This document shows, piece after piece, positions 50,367 to 60,140 of a DNA stretch of 64,000 nucleotides. The notes below the pieces were generated by a model. That model ran no database searches. It was not told the DNA's origin and saw only the letters and a list, made by a program, of their open reading frames with translations. The DNA is from Lacipirellula parvula (lineage in GTDB: Bacteria; Planctomycetota; Planctomycetia; Pirellulales; Lacipirellulaceae). Position 1 is the stretch's first letter. Every line of letters starts with the position of its first letter. The stretch is taken from assembly GCF_009177095.1 (NCBI RefSeq), contig NZ_AP021861.1, positions 1,364,001 through 1,428,000 on the forward strand, read 5' to 3'. A program made the translations under genes and the position numbers.

Positions 50367-52160
50367 TTAGCGCTGCGATCGCGTCCGCACTCGGGTGAAA
50401 ATCGCCGCGACGCTAAGCAGCGCCAAGCCGAGCGAGTGGGGCTCGGGGACGGCATTCGCCGTCGACGTGTGGAATGTTGTTCCGGCGCCGAACGAACGCT
50501 GCCAGGCGAGCAAGTCTTGGCCATCGGTGACGCCGTCGCCGTTCGCGTCGCTGCCGGCGTTGACGCCGAAATCGGCTCGCCACTTCACGAGGTCGGCGGC
50601 GTTGACCATGCCGTTGTGATCGAAGTCGCCCGGAAAGCCCACGGTGAGGTACTGATTGACGGAAACGTCGTGCAGCGTCTGGCTGGTTCCGTCAGGCCAA
50701 AGAATGCGGAGCGTATCAATGATCGAGGCGTCGCCGAGACCAAAGTGGACCGGCAGATCACTCTGATTGAAGGTGCCCGGATTGGTGTTCGCTTCGCGGC
50801 GTAGGGTCCGCTCTTCGGGGGTGCCCTCGTTGATCGTCGCAAAGACCGAGGCGCCGATGGCGGTGGTGTTGTCGACCGTGCCGTCGAGGCGTAAGTAGAG
50901 CCAGTTGTTGCCGTTCGTCGACGTATCGCTGAGGAAGATGCGTTCGAGGTAGCCGGATCCCGTGGGTGCAATCAAGTCGAGGTCGCCGTCGCGATCGAGG
51001 TCGCCCCAGACGCTGTCGTACGCACCGGAATTCTGATAGGCGATGCCGACCGACTGCGTGACGTCGACAAAGTTCCAATTGCCGTCGTTGCGGTAGAGCT
51101 TGCGGGCCTGATCCGAGTTGTTCACTTGCAAATCGTCGTGCATGAACAGGTCAAGGTCGCCGTCGTTGTCGTAGTCGATGGCCCGACCGCCGTTGAGGTC
51201 GCCGCCGGTATCGCTCAGGAGGGAGTGGCCCAAAAGTTCCGCAACGTCCTGGAACTTGTTCCCGCCGAGGTTGCGAAAAATGCGCGTCGGTTCTTGATCG
51301 GCGCCCACCATGAAGAGGTCAAGCATGCCGTCGTCGTCGAAATCAGTGAATTCCGCGTGGTAGCTGTTCGGCATGTTTTGCGTGCCGTTCGTGTCGGCGA
51401 TGTCGACGAAGCTCAGGACGCCTGTTTGCGATAACTGGTTTTCGTAGAAGTTATTGCGGATATCGAAGGAGCTATTGCAGGTCGAGATGTAGATGTCGAG
51501 ATCGCCGTCGTTATCAGTATCGCCGACGGCAGTGCCGTAGGCTTTGGTGCCCCAATTTGCTTGGATGCCGGCCGCAGCGCCCACGGGCGTAAAGTGGCCG
51601 GTGCTGTCCTGTAGGTAGATTTCGTGCTTCTCCGGCCCTTCCATGCCAATCACGAGATCGAGTCGGTTGTCGTTGTTGATGTCGATCCAGCCGACGTTCT
51701 GATGGAAACCGGGGTCAGCCAATCCCACGGCCGAACTAACGTTGGTAAAGCTCGTGCCGCCGTTGTTCTTCAAGGCGGTGCCGGTGACGCCGGCGTTCGT
51801 TTGGCCGACGAACACGTCGACGAAGCCGTCGCCGTCGTAGTCGGCCCACGCAGCGCTCCAGGAATTGGAGAGGGTGTTGGGAAGCGTGCTCGAAATGTTG
51901 GTGAACGAGAGCACGCCTGACCCGACGAAATTGTTCTGCATTAGCCGCCGGTCAGCGGTTCCGGAGCCTTGGAAGAAAACGTCCAGATCACCGTCGTTGT
52001 CGATGTCGGCAAGAGACGCGCTGCGGGCGGTCAAGGAGAGGCCCTTGAAAATAGCAGTGCTCGCGTCGGTGAAGTGAGTCTCAGCCGAGACGCTCGCGGC
52101 GAGCGTTGCGGAGACGAACGTGGCCAGCAAAAACGGCCGCTGAAGGCGATCCCGACGCAT
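50367..52160 (-). CDS. Secreted FG-GAP/UnbV repeat protein with dockerin and PEP-CTERM
   Basis: I start at 52160, with GGAG about 10 bases before the ATG and a signal peptide (FLLATFVSATLAASVSAETH). The 597 residues contain seven-bladed FG-GAP/VCBS repeats with calcium loops (DIDNDGDLDVFF, DTDNDGDLDIYIS, DYDNDGDLDLFM, DLDRDGDLDLIAP). An ASPIC/UnbV domain follows (LYLRLDGTVDNTTAIGASVF), then a dockerin-like repeat and PEP-CTERM (VPEPHSLGL). Role likely in surface or matrix adhesion. Confidence 0.88.
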   Translation of the reverse strand: MRRDRLQRPFLLATFVSATLAASVSAETHFTDASTAIFKGLSLTARSASLADIDNDGDLDVFFQGSGTADRRLMQNNFVGSGVLSFTNISSTLPNTLSNSWSAAWADYDGDGFVDVFVGQTNAGVTGTALKNNGGTSFTNVSSAVGLADPGFHQNVGWIDINNDNRLDLVIGMEGPEKHEIYLQDSTGHFTPVGAAAGIQANWGTKAYGTAVGDTDNDGDLDIYISTCNSSFDIRNNFYENQLSQTGVLSFVDIADTNGTQNMPNSYHAEFTDFDDDGMLDLFMVGADQEPTRIFRNLGGNKFQDVAELLGHSLLSDTGGDLNGGRAIDYDNDGDLDLFMHDDLQVNNSDQARKLYRNDGNWNFVDVTQSVGIAYQNSGAYDSVWGDLDRDGDLDLIAPTGSGYLERIFLSDTSTNGNNWLYLRLDGTVDNTTAIGASVFATINEGTPEERTLRREANTNPGTFNQSDLPVHFGLGDASIIDTLRILWPDGTSQTLHDVSVNQYLTVGFPGDFDHNGMVNAADLVKWRADFGVNAGSDANGDGVTDGQDLLAWQRSFGAGTTFHTSTANAVPEPHSLGLALLSVAAIFTRVRTRSQR

Positions 52161-52445
52161 TGAGTTGTGCTCCAGAGAATAGAGGCGCCGCCAGCAAGAC
52201 CATAACCAGCGGCGACGGGCCTTGGCAACTGGAAAGGGCATGCGTTGCGTTGTGCGCTGGAACACGTGCGCAATTGCGAGCGTGCGGCGAGAGCAGGAGG
52301 GGTTGTAGGGTTTGTGTGCAGCAGTTGCAGGCGGGCGCTCGGCGGCTGCCGGCGTGCGGGTTACCACTGCGTTGAATCGCCCGTCGCCCGTAATTAGTCT
52401 GCAGTGAGAGGGCGTCTCTTTTCAATTCTTCTGGTGAGGTGAACC
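52161..52445. other. Intergenic stretch upstream of the FG-GAP gene
   Basis: Divergent promoter region for the FG-GAP gene and the 52446 gene. I see no convincing boxes or other gene in it. Confidence 0.35.
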
Positions 52446-52691
52446 GTGCAACAGCGTCGTACTCGTCAGTGGCGGATCGCGCTCGCCAGCCTCGGGGGCC
52501 TATTGATCTGCGGGATGACGTTTGTTCCGCAGGCGGCGTCGACGAGCGGTTCGCAACTTGCCGCTCGCTACCCGCAGCGTGGTCGCGTCGCACGATTCTA
52601 TGGCCGCGCGTCTGGGCGGGCCGCTACAGCACCACTTCAAACCGCACTCCCGGTGCAATGGAGTCGGGGTACACGCCCCCTGGGTTCGTGA
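52446..52691 (+). CDS. Small exported protein, possibly truncated
   Basis: GTG 52446 is preceded by GAGG. The 81-residue product has a twin-Arg, signal-like start (MQQRRTRQWRIALASLGGLL) and AASTSGSQ cleavage region, then an Arg/Gly-rich tail overlapping the porin 3' end by 68 bases on the other strand. The tail looks antisense, so the gene may have lost its original end. Confidence 0.4.
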   Translation: MQQRRTRQWRIALASLGGLLICGMTFVPQAASTSGSQLAARYPQRGRVARFYGRASGRAATAPLQTALPVQWSRGTRPLGS

Positions 52692-54108
52692 TGTACTGCA
52701 GGTCGAACTGCAGTGCGGTGAAGTCTGTGAGGTACGCCTTGTAGAAGACTTCCGTGGCGGTTTCGTACGTTGTGCCGAAAATCCGGCGGCTTGGCGTGCC
52801 GTAGAGGACGTTCGTGACGCCGAGGCCGACGACGTCGAGGTCTCGGCCGTCAATTGGGCCGCGGTAGAGGATGCCCCCGGCGTAGTGTTGGTCAACCTGG
52901 TTGCGGTCCTGAGGCGCCCAACCGAATTGGGCGAAGGCGCCGAGGCCTTGCTCGTCGCCGTCTTCGCCTGTTTCGTTGATGAGCATTTTGTCGACGGTCG
53001 CCCAAGCGCCGTAGTTGTCGCCGAGGAGTCGCGGGTGCGGATCGGCGACGATTTCTTCCGGGTTGCCGGAGTGATACCAAAAACCGAGCCGAATGGTTCC
53101 TGGCAGGCCGTTGCCGAACTCTTCTGGTTGGCGGAGCTCAAGTTGAGTTATTGAGAAGCAGCCGTTATCGCCAAGTCCGCTGAATCCCCATTGTCCGCCG
53201 TCGGGGAGGCCATCGTAGATGCCGCCGCTGATGAGGGCGTGCTCGTGCAGATGGCAGAAGCAAGCCAGGCCGAGACCCGGGTTGGGGAACGTCGGCAGCG
53301 GCACCGTCGGAATCTGCCCGAATGACGAATTAATGAAGTCGCCGCCGAGATCGGCGAAGGCGAAGTCGGCGTTCGCGTCTTGCTTGCCGGCTTTGAAGCC
53401 GAGATTACCGTCGCCAAAATCTTGGCGGTACCAGTACTCCGAAACCTGGGCGATTTCCGTCTTCGGCCAGGGATCGAAATTGCTCAACAGCTGGTAGTCG
53501 CCCACGTAATCTTCCGAAATCGACTTGCCGTGCGTCGATTGCCCATAGATGAAGAAGCGGCCGCCGTCCCAGAACTGCTGCTTGGCCGTGTCAATCTGCA
53601 CAACGAGGTCCAGGTTTCCTCGGTAATGGGGCGAGTGCGCCGTCGCGATGCCGCCGCGGGCGTTCATGAAGACTTCGCCGGTGTAGATGTACTCGCCGGT
53701 GACGCCGCCATACTCGCGCACAAGGAAAGGGCCGAGGAGGCCGTCGAGGGCCTCGTCTCCTGGCTCGTCATTAGCGACGGCCTCTTCCTCCTTTTCTTCC
53801 TCGCGCTCGGTTGCCGGCGGTTCGCTGAGAGCAGAGAGGTCGCGCGACTCGGGATGTGTGATGGAGTCGGCCGGCGATTGAGCCGACGGGTCGCGATGGA
53901 CTACGTCGGCGGTACGCCGCATTGGTTCGGCGGCGCGGCTGTTCGTCTCGCGCGGCGCTACGCTAGCTTGTTCAGGAACCAATCGGCCGGCGACGCGCAC
54001 GTGCCGCGATTGAGCGCACGCATTCGATGCGAAACTCCCCAGGCCGGCGATCGCCGCCGCGCAAGCTGCTAGCAAGAAGCCGCGTGCGCGCAGGGGAGCG
54101 ATCTCCAT
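52624..54108 (-). CDS. OprB-type carbohydrate porin
   Basis: I start at 54108, since the frame upstream codes for improbable residues. The 494-residue outer-membrane protein has a signal peptide (RGFLLAACAAAIAGLGSFAS), an acidic linker and a C-terminal barrel (~145-494) with alternating strands. It includes NLGFKAGKQDANADFAFADL, GTIRLGFWYHSGNP, ALQFDLQYITNPGG and ends in RFEVVL. Transport of sugars or related solutes is the family role; the substrate is not readable. It is close to the regulator at 54146. Confidence 0.85.
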   Translation of the reverse strand: MEIAPLRARGFLLAACAAAIAGLGSFASNACAQSRHVRVAGRLVPEQASVAPRETNSRAAEPMRRTADVVHRDPSAQSPADSITHPESRDLSALSEPPATEREEEKEEEAVANDEPGDEALDGLLGPFLVREYGGVTGEYIYTGEVFMNARGGIATAHSPHYRGNLDLVVQIDTAKQQFWDGGRFFIYGQSTHGKSISEDYVGDYQLLSNFDPWPKTEIAQVSEYWYRQDFGDGNLGFKAGKQDANADFAFADLGGDFINSSFGQIPTVPLPTFPNPGLGLACFCHLHEHALISGGIYDGLPDGGQWGFSGLGDNGCFSITQLELRQPEEFGNGLPGTIRLGFWYHSGNPEEIVADPHPRLLGDNYGAWATVDKMLINETGEDGDEQGLGAFAQFGWAPQDRNQVDQHYAGGILYRGPIDGRDLDVVGLGVTNVLYGTPSRRIFGTTYETATEVFYKAYLTDFTALQFDLQYITNPGGVYPDSIAPGVRFEVVL

Positions 54109-54145
54109 TCGTCGAGACGCCGTTGGGCGGGGGGGAAGAAAGACG

Positions 54146-54799
54146 CTACGCGCCCTTTTGCAGTTGCAGTTCTGTCGACAGAAACGAAACATCCGCCAGC
54201 TGGAGCAGATTCAGCAACTCGGTGAACGTCCCGACGTTCAGTCGCTCAAAAATCTCCTTCTTCCGCTTTTCGACCGTCCGCAGTGAAATATCGACGCGGG
54301 TGGCGATTTGCTTGTGAGGGCGGCAGTCGACGAGTTCCCGCAGGACGGCGCGGTGCCCGTCGGGCAGGGCGCCAATCGCCTCGCGAGCCGCATCGCGGTG
54401 ATAGAACGCTTTGAGCATCTCCAACCCGCGAATGCGTGCGAGCTCCACCTCGCTGCAGAGCTCTTCGATGCTGAATGGCTTCTCGACCACGGTGATTGCA
54501 CCTTGCCGCATCGCCTTGACCGTGAGCGTCGGCGTCAGGTGGCCGGAGATCAGGACTGCTGGCGCCGGCCACGCGACTTCATGCACATGGCGGATCAGGT
54601 CCATGCCGCTAGCTTCGCCAATGTGAAGATCGGCGACGATGCAGCCGGGCGAAGAGGTTTCGAGCTGCTCCTTGAACGCACTGACGCTTCCAAACGCCAG
54701 CGTCGCCCAACCGGCTCGGATGAAAGCCGCATCCAGGGACTCGAGAATTGACGCGTCGTCGTCAACGACCCACACGTCCATCGTCGGAGGCAGCTGCAT
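54146..54799 (-). CDS. LuxR/FixJ-type response regulator
   Basis: This 217-residue protein has a receiver domain (DVWVVDDDASI, phosphoacceptor Asp57 in IVADLHIGEASG, Lys near VVEKPFSIEEL) and a C-terminal LuxR-type HTH (CRPHKQIATRVDISLRTVEKRKKEIFERLNV split by recognition helix). It lies 38 bases upstream of the porin gene in the same direction, so porin control by this regulator is plausible. No cognate kinase sits beside it. ATG 54781 is an alternative start. Confidence 0.88.
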   Translation of the reverse strand: MQLPPTMDVWVVDDDASILESLDAAFIRAGWATLAFGSVSAFKEQLETSSPGCIVADLHIGEASGMDLIRHVHEVAWPAPAVLISGHLTPTLTVKAMRQGAITVVEKPFSIEELCSEVELARIRGLEMLKAFYHRDAAREAIGALPDGHRAVLRELVDCRPHKQIATRVDISLRTVEKRKKEIFERLNVGTFTELLNLLQLADVSFLSTELQLQKGA

Positions 54800-55393
54800 T
54801 TTTAATAACCCAAATTGCCATGGCTGTAGGGTGTTTATCCTATGCTAACCCAGAGATCGGAAATGGAACTTGCCGGGCTCCAGCTGTCTCGAATTTAAGC
54901 AAGGAGAATGCGGCAACGCGCAGGCGCGTTCGGTTCTCCGAACGGTGATTTGACTGCATAAACGCTCGAAATTCGGATGCGGGCGATGGAATTTTCGCCA
55001 TCCGTTGTCGTTGCGCTGTGCAAGAAGGCTAGAGGAGGCGAATGTCATCTGGGTGGCGCGCCGCTCAGATCACGACTCGTGGATTGTCATCCTAGCCCTC
55101 TAGCGAGGGGGGAGCATGGGGCAGTCCACCAATTCCATGCGATGACGCGGAGATGCGCAAAAAGGCACGCTCCTAATTGATTGACTACCCGTGTGGTGAA
55201 TGTATCGTTCGTTGCCTCCAGGTCCGGAAAGCTTCGGCAACCGTTCTATACCGACCGTGCGACTGCGGTCGGCGGAGCTAGCAAGACGCGTTGGATGCGA
55301 CCAGATATCGGTCCAGAGTATGTGAAATTTGGACCGGGTGCGGCCGTAAAACGGGCCGTTTCCGAGCGTAACGCCCTCAATTTGAGTTTCCCT
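54800..55393. other. Intergenic region upstream of the chemotaxis-type operon
   Basis: No supported gene; it holds the promoter candidate at 55181-55208, and the 5' leader of the operon would be about 170 bases. Confidence 0.4.
55181..55208 (+). promoter_or_regulatory. Possible sigma-70 promoter for the chemotaxis-type operon
   Basis: TTGACT (55181) and TATCGT (55203) are separated by 16 bases, in the long leader upstream of the 55394 gene. This is a moderate match only. Confidence 0.4.
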
Positions 55394-55777
55394 ATGGCCC
55401 ATCGAATTCTGATCGTCGACGACTCGCCGTCGATCCGTCGCATGATCGCGCAAGCCCTCTCTGCAGAGGGGTATGACGTTGCGGCATGCAGTTCCGGAGC
55501 CGAGGCGATCGGTGAAGCGAACCGGGAACGCGTCGACGTCGTCGTCACGGACCTTAACATGCCCGAAGTCGACGGGCTGGAGCTGACTCGCCAGTTGCGG
55601 AAGCTCCCCCACACCGCATCCTGCCCCATTTTAATTCTGACGACCGAAACGTCCCCTTCTCGCAAGGAAGACGCTAAACAGGCCGGGGCCAACGGTTGGA
55701 TCCTGAAGCCGTTCCAAGAAGAGACGCTTGTCCGCGCCATTCGCAGCGTTTGCCAACGCTCGGGAGCAACCGCATGA
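55394..55777 (+). CDS. CheY-like response regulator
   Basis: I choose ATG 55394 (127 residues) because the receiver begins at once (MAHRILIVDDSPSIRRMIAQ). The phosphoacceptor is Asp53 (VVTDLNMPEVDG), Thr at LILTTE and Lys in ILKPFQEET. It has no output domain and overlaps the CheA start by 4 bases, so it is likely a direct phosphate target or sink. The frame before 55394 is not supported. Confidence 0.9.
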   Translation: MAHRILIVDDSPSIRRMIAQALSAEGYDVAACSSGAEAIGEANRERVDVVVTDLNMPEVDGLELTRQLRKLPHTASCPILILTTETSPSRKEDAKQAGANGWILKPFQEETLVRAIRSVCQRSGATA

Positions 55778-57465
55778 ACATCGACTTAGAAGAATTCCAC
55801 GCAGCGTTTTTTGAAGAAGTCTCCGAGCATTTGACCGGCTTGGAAGACGGCTTGCTGCAGCTGGAATCGCGGCCGGAAGATGAAGAGCTGATTCACGGCA
55901 TCTTCCGGGCGGCCCATTCTATCAAGGGGACAGGCGGCGCCCTCGGGTTTACCGAGGTTGCCGGGTTTACGCATCATGTTGAAACCGTCCTCGACCACAT
56001 GCGTCAGCGCCAGCTGTCGACGACCAGCGAGCGGATTGAGTTGTTGCTGCAGGCGACGGATGCGTTGTCGTGCCTGATTGACTCCGCGAAGGATGGCTCC
56101 TCTGCGCCGGATAACTTGGACGAGCTGATCGATTCGCTGCGTCGCCAGATTGACCCCGACGCGGCGCCAGGAGCGGCGGCGAGTTGCCAACAAGAAGATG
56201 CCATCGACGGACTGATCTTGTTTGACGACGAGCCGGTCGCCTCCCCGCAGGCGGCCCGCGCGACTGCTAGCGGCGGCGAACCTCAGCGCAGCAAAGGCGC
56301 CAACAACGCCGAATCGATTCGCGTCTCGGTCGCCAAGGTCGAGGAACTAATCAACCTGGTCGGCGAGTTGGTGATCGCCAACTCGATGGTCCAGCAGGCC
56401 TATGCTAGCGAAGAGGCTGATGCTCAGAGCCTGCAAGAAGCGATCGCGGCGATGGACCTCACCACGCAGCAATTGCAAGAGCAGGTGATGGCGGTGCGGC
56501 TGATGCCGATCGCCAACGTGTTCCGCCGCTTCCCGCGGATCGTACGCGATCTCGCCGGCACGCTGGGCAAGAGCGTCGCCCTTGAAATGTCGGGCGAGGA
56601 AACGGAACTCGACAAGCAAGTGATCGAGGAAGTCAGCGATCCGCTCACGCACCTCATTCGCAACGCCGTCGACCATGGCTTGGAGTCGTCGGCCCAACGT
56701 ATCGCGGTCGGCAAGCCTGCCGAAGGACGCATCGACCTGCGAGCGTTTCACGAAGGCGGCAACGTCGTCATCGAGATTGCCGACGATGGCGCCGGCATCA
56801 ATGCGCAGCGCGTCCGGCAGAAGGCGATCGAACGCGGTTTGATCCCCGCCGATGCAGCGCTGACCGACGAAGAATCGTACAAATTGATCATGCTGCCGGG
56901 CTTCTCCACCGCGGAGAAGATCACCGATGTCTCCGGCCGTGGCGTCGGCATGGACGTCGTGAAGCGAAACGTCGAAGCCCTCAATGGCTCGATTAGCATC
57001 AGCAGTACGCCTGGCAAAGGTTCGTGCTTCCGCATTCGCCTGCCGCTGACGATGGCGATCCTCGATGGTTTGGCGATGCGGCTTGGCACGGACGTTTACG
57101 TGCTGCCGTTGCTCAGCGTCGTCGAATCTCTCCGTCCCGAACCGAAGCATATCGTTCGCGTCGCGGAGCGCGGCGAACTGTTGATGGTTCGCGGCGAGGC
57201 GTTGCCGCTGATCTACACGCATCGGCTGTTCAACGTGACCGGCCATGTCACCGATCCGTGCGATGGACTAGTCGTCATCGTCGAGCACCAAGGCCATAAG
57301 TACGGCATCGTCGTCGACGAGCTGATCGGCCAACTGCAAGTCGTGATGAAGAGCCTGGAAGCGAACTACGAACGCGTCGAAGGCGTCTCAGGCGCCACGA
57401 TTCTGGGCGACGGTCGCATCGCGATGATCGTCGACATTGCCGGCCTGATTCGCTTGGCCCTGTAG
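55774..57465 (+). CDS. cheA: CheA histidine kinase
   Basis: At 563 residues it carries the HPt domain (phosphoacceptor His48 in AAHSIKGTGG), the dimerisation domain (RVSVAKVEELINLVGELVIA), the ATPase domain (LIRNAVDHGLESS, DDGAGINAQR, TDVSGRGVGMDVVKR, TPGKGSCFRIRLPLTMA) and a C-terminal CheW-like domain. It is the central kinase that reads receptor signals and phosphorylates CheY and CheB. No separate P2 or CheW gene is present here. Confidence 0.95.
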   Translation: MNIDLEEFHAAFFEEVSEHLTGLEDGLLQLESRPEDEELIHGIFRAAHSIKGTGGALGFTEVAGFTHHVETVLDHMRQRQLSTTSERIELLLQATDALSCLIDSAKDGSSAPDNLDELIDSLRRQIDPDAAPGAAASCQQEDAIDGLILFDDEPVASPQAARATASGGEPQRSKGANNAESIRVSVAKVEELINLVGELVIANSMVQQAYASEEADAQSLQEAIAAMDLTTQQLQEQVMAVRLMPIANVFRRFPRIVRDLAGTLGKSVALEMSGEETELDKQVIEEVSDPLTHLIRNAVDHGLESSAQRIAVGKPAEGRIDLRAFHEGGNVVIEIADDGAGINAQRVRQKAIERGLIPADAALTDEESYKLIMLPGFSTAEKITDVSGRGVGMDVVKRNVEALNGSISISSTPGKGSCFRIRLPLTMAILDGLAMRLGTDVYVLPLLSVVESLRPEPKHIVRVAERGELLMVRGEALPLIYTHRLFNVTGHVTDPCDGLVVIVEHQGHKYGIVVDELIGQLQVVMKSLEANYERVEGVSGATILGDGRIAMIVDIAGLIRLAL

Positions 57466-57525
57466 TCGCTCGGTTGGCGCGAAGAATTTTTGAGTGAGTG
57501 CTTCAATACTTGAACTGAGCAACGC

Positions 57526-58374
57526 ATGTCGGTCGGAATTCAAACAATCTCAGAAGACGACTTTCAGGCGTTTCAGCACCTGATCTATACCGAGACCGGG
57601 ATTGCGCTCAACGATTCGAAGCGTTGCTTGCTCTCATCGCGACTCGCCAAGCGGCTGCGGGCGCTCCGGCTTAACGACTACATCGAGTACTACGATTACA
57701 TCCTGCAGCGCGACCCGAGCGGGACCGAGATGCAGGAGATGATCAACTGCATCACGACGAACAAGACCGACTTCCTGCGCGAACCGCACCACTTCGATTT
57801 TCTAACGTCGAACATTTTTCCGGCTGTTGCGCGGAAGGCCGCGACTGGCGGGCCGCGCAAATTGCGAATCTGGTGCGCTGCCTCGTCGAATGGGCATGAG
57901 CCTTACTCGCTGGCGATGACGGTGCGAGAATTCTCGGCGTTCGATGCGTCGTGGGACGTGAAGTTGCTCGCTTCCGACATTGACACCAACGTCCTCGCTC
58001 ATGCCGAGCAGGGTGTATTCGACGCCGAGGATTTGGCGCCTGTCGGCGATCTACGCACTCGGCGTTATTTCGATCGCGGTACTGGTTCGTTCGCCGGCAA
58101 AGTGCGTGCGAAGCGAACCTTGCGCGATCTGCTGACATTCCGACAGATCAACCTGATCGAGGATTCCTGGCAAATCAACGCCAAGTTCGACGTCATTTTC
58201 TGCCGCAACGTGATGATCTATTTCGACCTGCCGACCCAGCGCAAAGTCGTCGAACACCTCACGCGTTACCTGAAGCCGGGCGGGCACCTGATGTTGGGCC
58301 ACTCGGAAAGCATTCAGTGGACGCCAAACCCGCTGCGCTCGCTGGGCCACACCATGTTTCAACTTCCTGAGTAG
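57526..58374 (+). CDS. cheR: CheR methyltransferase
   Basis: At 282 residues it methylates receptors with SAM. N-terminal helices (YTETGIALNDSKRCLLSSRL), then the SAM domain with IWCAASSNGHEPYSLAM, LASDIDTNVLAHAEQGVF and CRNVMIYFD. The canonical CSTGEEPYS loop is CAASSNGHEPYS here. It lies 60 bases downstream of cheA. A second CheR-type gene is at 39806; this one belongs to the classical set. Confidence 0.93.
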   Translation: MSVGIQTISEDDFQAFQHLIYTETGIALNDSKRCLLSSRLAKRLRALRLNDYIEYYDYILQRDPSGTEMQEMINCITTNKTDFLREPHHFDFLTSNIFPAVARKAATGGPRKLRIWCAASSNGHEPYSLAMTVREFSAFDASWDVKLLASDIDTNVLAHAEQGVFDAEDLAPVGDLRTRRYFDRGTGSFAGKVRAKRTLRDLLTFRQINLIEDSWQINAKFDVIFCRNVMIYFDLPTQRKVVEHLTRYLKPGGHLMLGHSESIQWTPNPLRSLGHTMFQLPE

Positions 58375-58394
58375 CTAGCGAAGGGTTCGGCTCC

Positions 58395-58967
58395 GTGGAT
58401 ACATCGCCTTCCGCTTCGCTCCCGCAGCGCTCGATCATCGTCGGCGATGTTTTCGCCAGCGACCAACCGGCGCTCGTCGCGACGGTGCTCGGATCGTGCA
58501 TCGCAGCCTGCATGTACGATCCGGTGAGCCAGATCGGCGGCATGAATCATTTCATGCTCCCCGAGGCGAATCGCGAGACGACGAGCGCGGCGTTCGGCAT
58601 CCACGCGATGGAACTACTGATCAACAAGATCATGCGGCTTGGCGGCGATCGTCGCCGACTTCAGGCGAAGGTCTTCGGCGGCGCCAACGTGCTGGCTCTG
58701 CAGGGCGCCGAACTGCAGATCGGACAGCGGAACGTCGCCTTCGTTCGCCAGTTCTTGGCCGACGAAGGCATCACGCTCGCTGCGCAGCGCGTCGGCGGCA
58801 ACCAGGGGGTGAAGGTTTGCTTCTACACGGCGACCGGTCGGGCGCTCGTGAAGCCGCTCCCGAATCGTTTGCTCGACGAAACACTGCAACAAGAAGTGCA
58901 ATACTTGCGGCAGACCAAGACAAAAACCGCCGCCGCACCGGCCGCCGACGCCGTTACCTTGTTCTAG
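58395..58967 (+). CDS. cheD: CheD receptor deamidase
   Basis: At 190 residues it deamidates Gln residues of receptors. The catalytic pair is Cys35 (VLGSCIAAC) and His52 (GGMNHFMLP). The core includes KVFGGANVLALQGAELQIGQ and the C-terminal tail is Ala/Thr-rich. The start is GTG 58395. CheD often teams with CheC/CheX in bacteria with non-enteric chemotaxis. Confidence 0.92.
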   Translation: MDTSPSASLPQRSIIVGDVFASDQPALVATVLGSCIAACMYDPVSQIGGMNHFMLPEANRETTSAAFGIHAMELLINKIMRLGGDRRRLQAKVFGGANVLALQGAELQIGQRNVAFVRQFLADEGITLAAQRVGGNQGVKVCFYTATGRALVKPLPNRLLDETLQQEVQYLRQTKTKTAAAPAADAVTLF

Positions 58968-58986
58968 CAGGAAAGCACGCACTCCC

Positions 58987-60081
58987 ATGGCGAAGATCAA
59001 GGTACTGGTTGTCGACGATTCGGCGCTGATGCGCCAGTTGTTGACGAAGATTCTGACGCACGACCCAGAAATCGAAGTCGTCGGCGCCGCCGCCGATCCG
59101 CTGATCGCGTATCGCAAGATTCAAGAGCTGTCGCCTGACGTGCTGACGCTCGACGTCGAAATGCCGAAGATGGACGGCCTCACCTTCCTCTCGAAGCTGA
59201 TGGCCGTACGGCCGATGCCGGTCGTGATGGTTTCGTCGCTGACGGCCCGCGGGGCGGAGACCACGCTTAAGGCACTCGAACTCGGAGCCTTCGACTTCGT
59301 AACGAAGCCGTCGATCGACGTGACGAACGGCACCGCTCAGATCAGCGAAGACATCATCACGAAAGTTCGCGCAGCCGCGACGTCGCGCATCCGCCGCCGT
59401 GCGACGGGACCTGTCCTGGCTGGTCCGCCGCTGACGATCAAAGCGCCGAAGGGACTCGCCGAAGCGACCGACAAAGTGATCGCGATCGGTGCGTCGACGG
59501 GCGGCACCGAAGCGCTTGCCCGCGTGCTACCGGCTTTACCTGGCGATACGCCAGGGACTGTCGTCGTTCAGCACATGCCGAAAGCGTTTACCAGCGCGTT
59601 CGCACAGCGTCTGAACGGACTCTGCCGCATGCGGGTGAAAGAAGCTGAGAACGGCGACCGCATCATCCGCGGTACCGTACTCGTGGCGCCCGGCGACTAT
59701 CACATGGAAGTCGTCCGCCAAGGCGCCGCGTATTACGTCAAACTCAATCAGCAGCCGCAGGTGAACGGCTTTCGGCCTTCGGTCGACGTGCTGTTCCATT
59801 CGTGTGCGAACCAACTTGGCCCGCATGCGACGGCGGCGATTCTGACCGGCATGGGCCGCGACGGGGCCGCCGGCATGCTCGCCATGCGGGCCGTCGGCTC
59901 GTATACCGTCGCTCAGGACGAAGAATCGTGCGTCGTCTTCGGCATGCCGAAGGAAGCGATTGCCTGCGGCGGTGCGGTGCGGGTTGTATCGCTTGAGCGG
60001 ATTGCCGGTGAATTGATAGCTGGGGTTTCGGGAATGCGTAGCGGCGACGTACGAGAATCCACAAATTCATCGCGCCGGTGA
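58987..60081 (+). CDS. cheB: CheB receptor methylesterase/deamidase
   Basis: At 364 residues it has a receiver domain (Asp56 in LTLDVEMPKMDG), a linker and the methylesterase domain with Ser170 (GASTGG), His196 (VVQHMPKAF) and Asp292 (GRDGAAG). It is the full-length type, controlled by CheA. It lies 19 bases after cheD. Confidence 0.95.
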   Translation: MAKIKVLVVDDSALMRQLLTKILTHDPEIEVVGAAADPLIAYRKIQELSPDVLTLDVEMPKMDGLTFLSKLMAVRPMPVVMVSSLTARGAETTLKALELGAFDFVTKPSIDVTNGTAQISEDIITKVRAAATSRIRRRATGPVLAGPPLTIKAPKGLAEATDKVIAIGASTGGTEALARVLPALPGDTPGTVVVQHMPKAFTSAFAQRLNGLCRMRVKEAENGDRIIRGTVLVAPGDYHMEVVRQGAAYYVKLNQQPQVNGFRPSVDVLFHSCANQLGPHATAAILTGMGRDGAAGMLAMRAVGSYTVAQDEESCVVFGMPKEAIACGGAVRVVSLERIAGELIAGVSGMRSGDVRESTNSSRR

Positions 60082-60140
60082 AATCTTTGACCTACGTTTG
60101 ACTACTGTTTTGTCTCCTTCTGGATTGCGAGATTCGTGCC

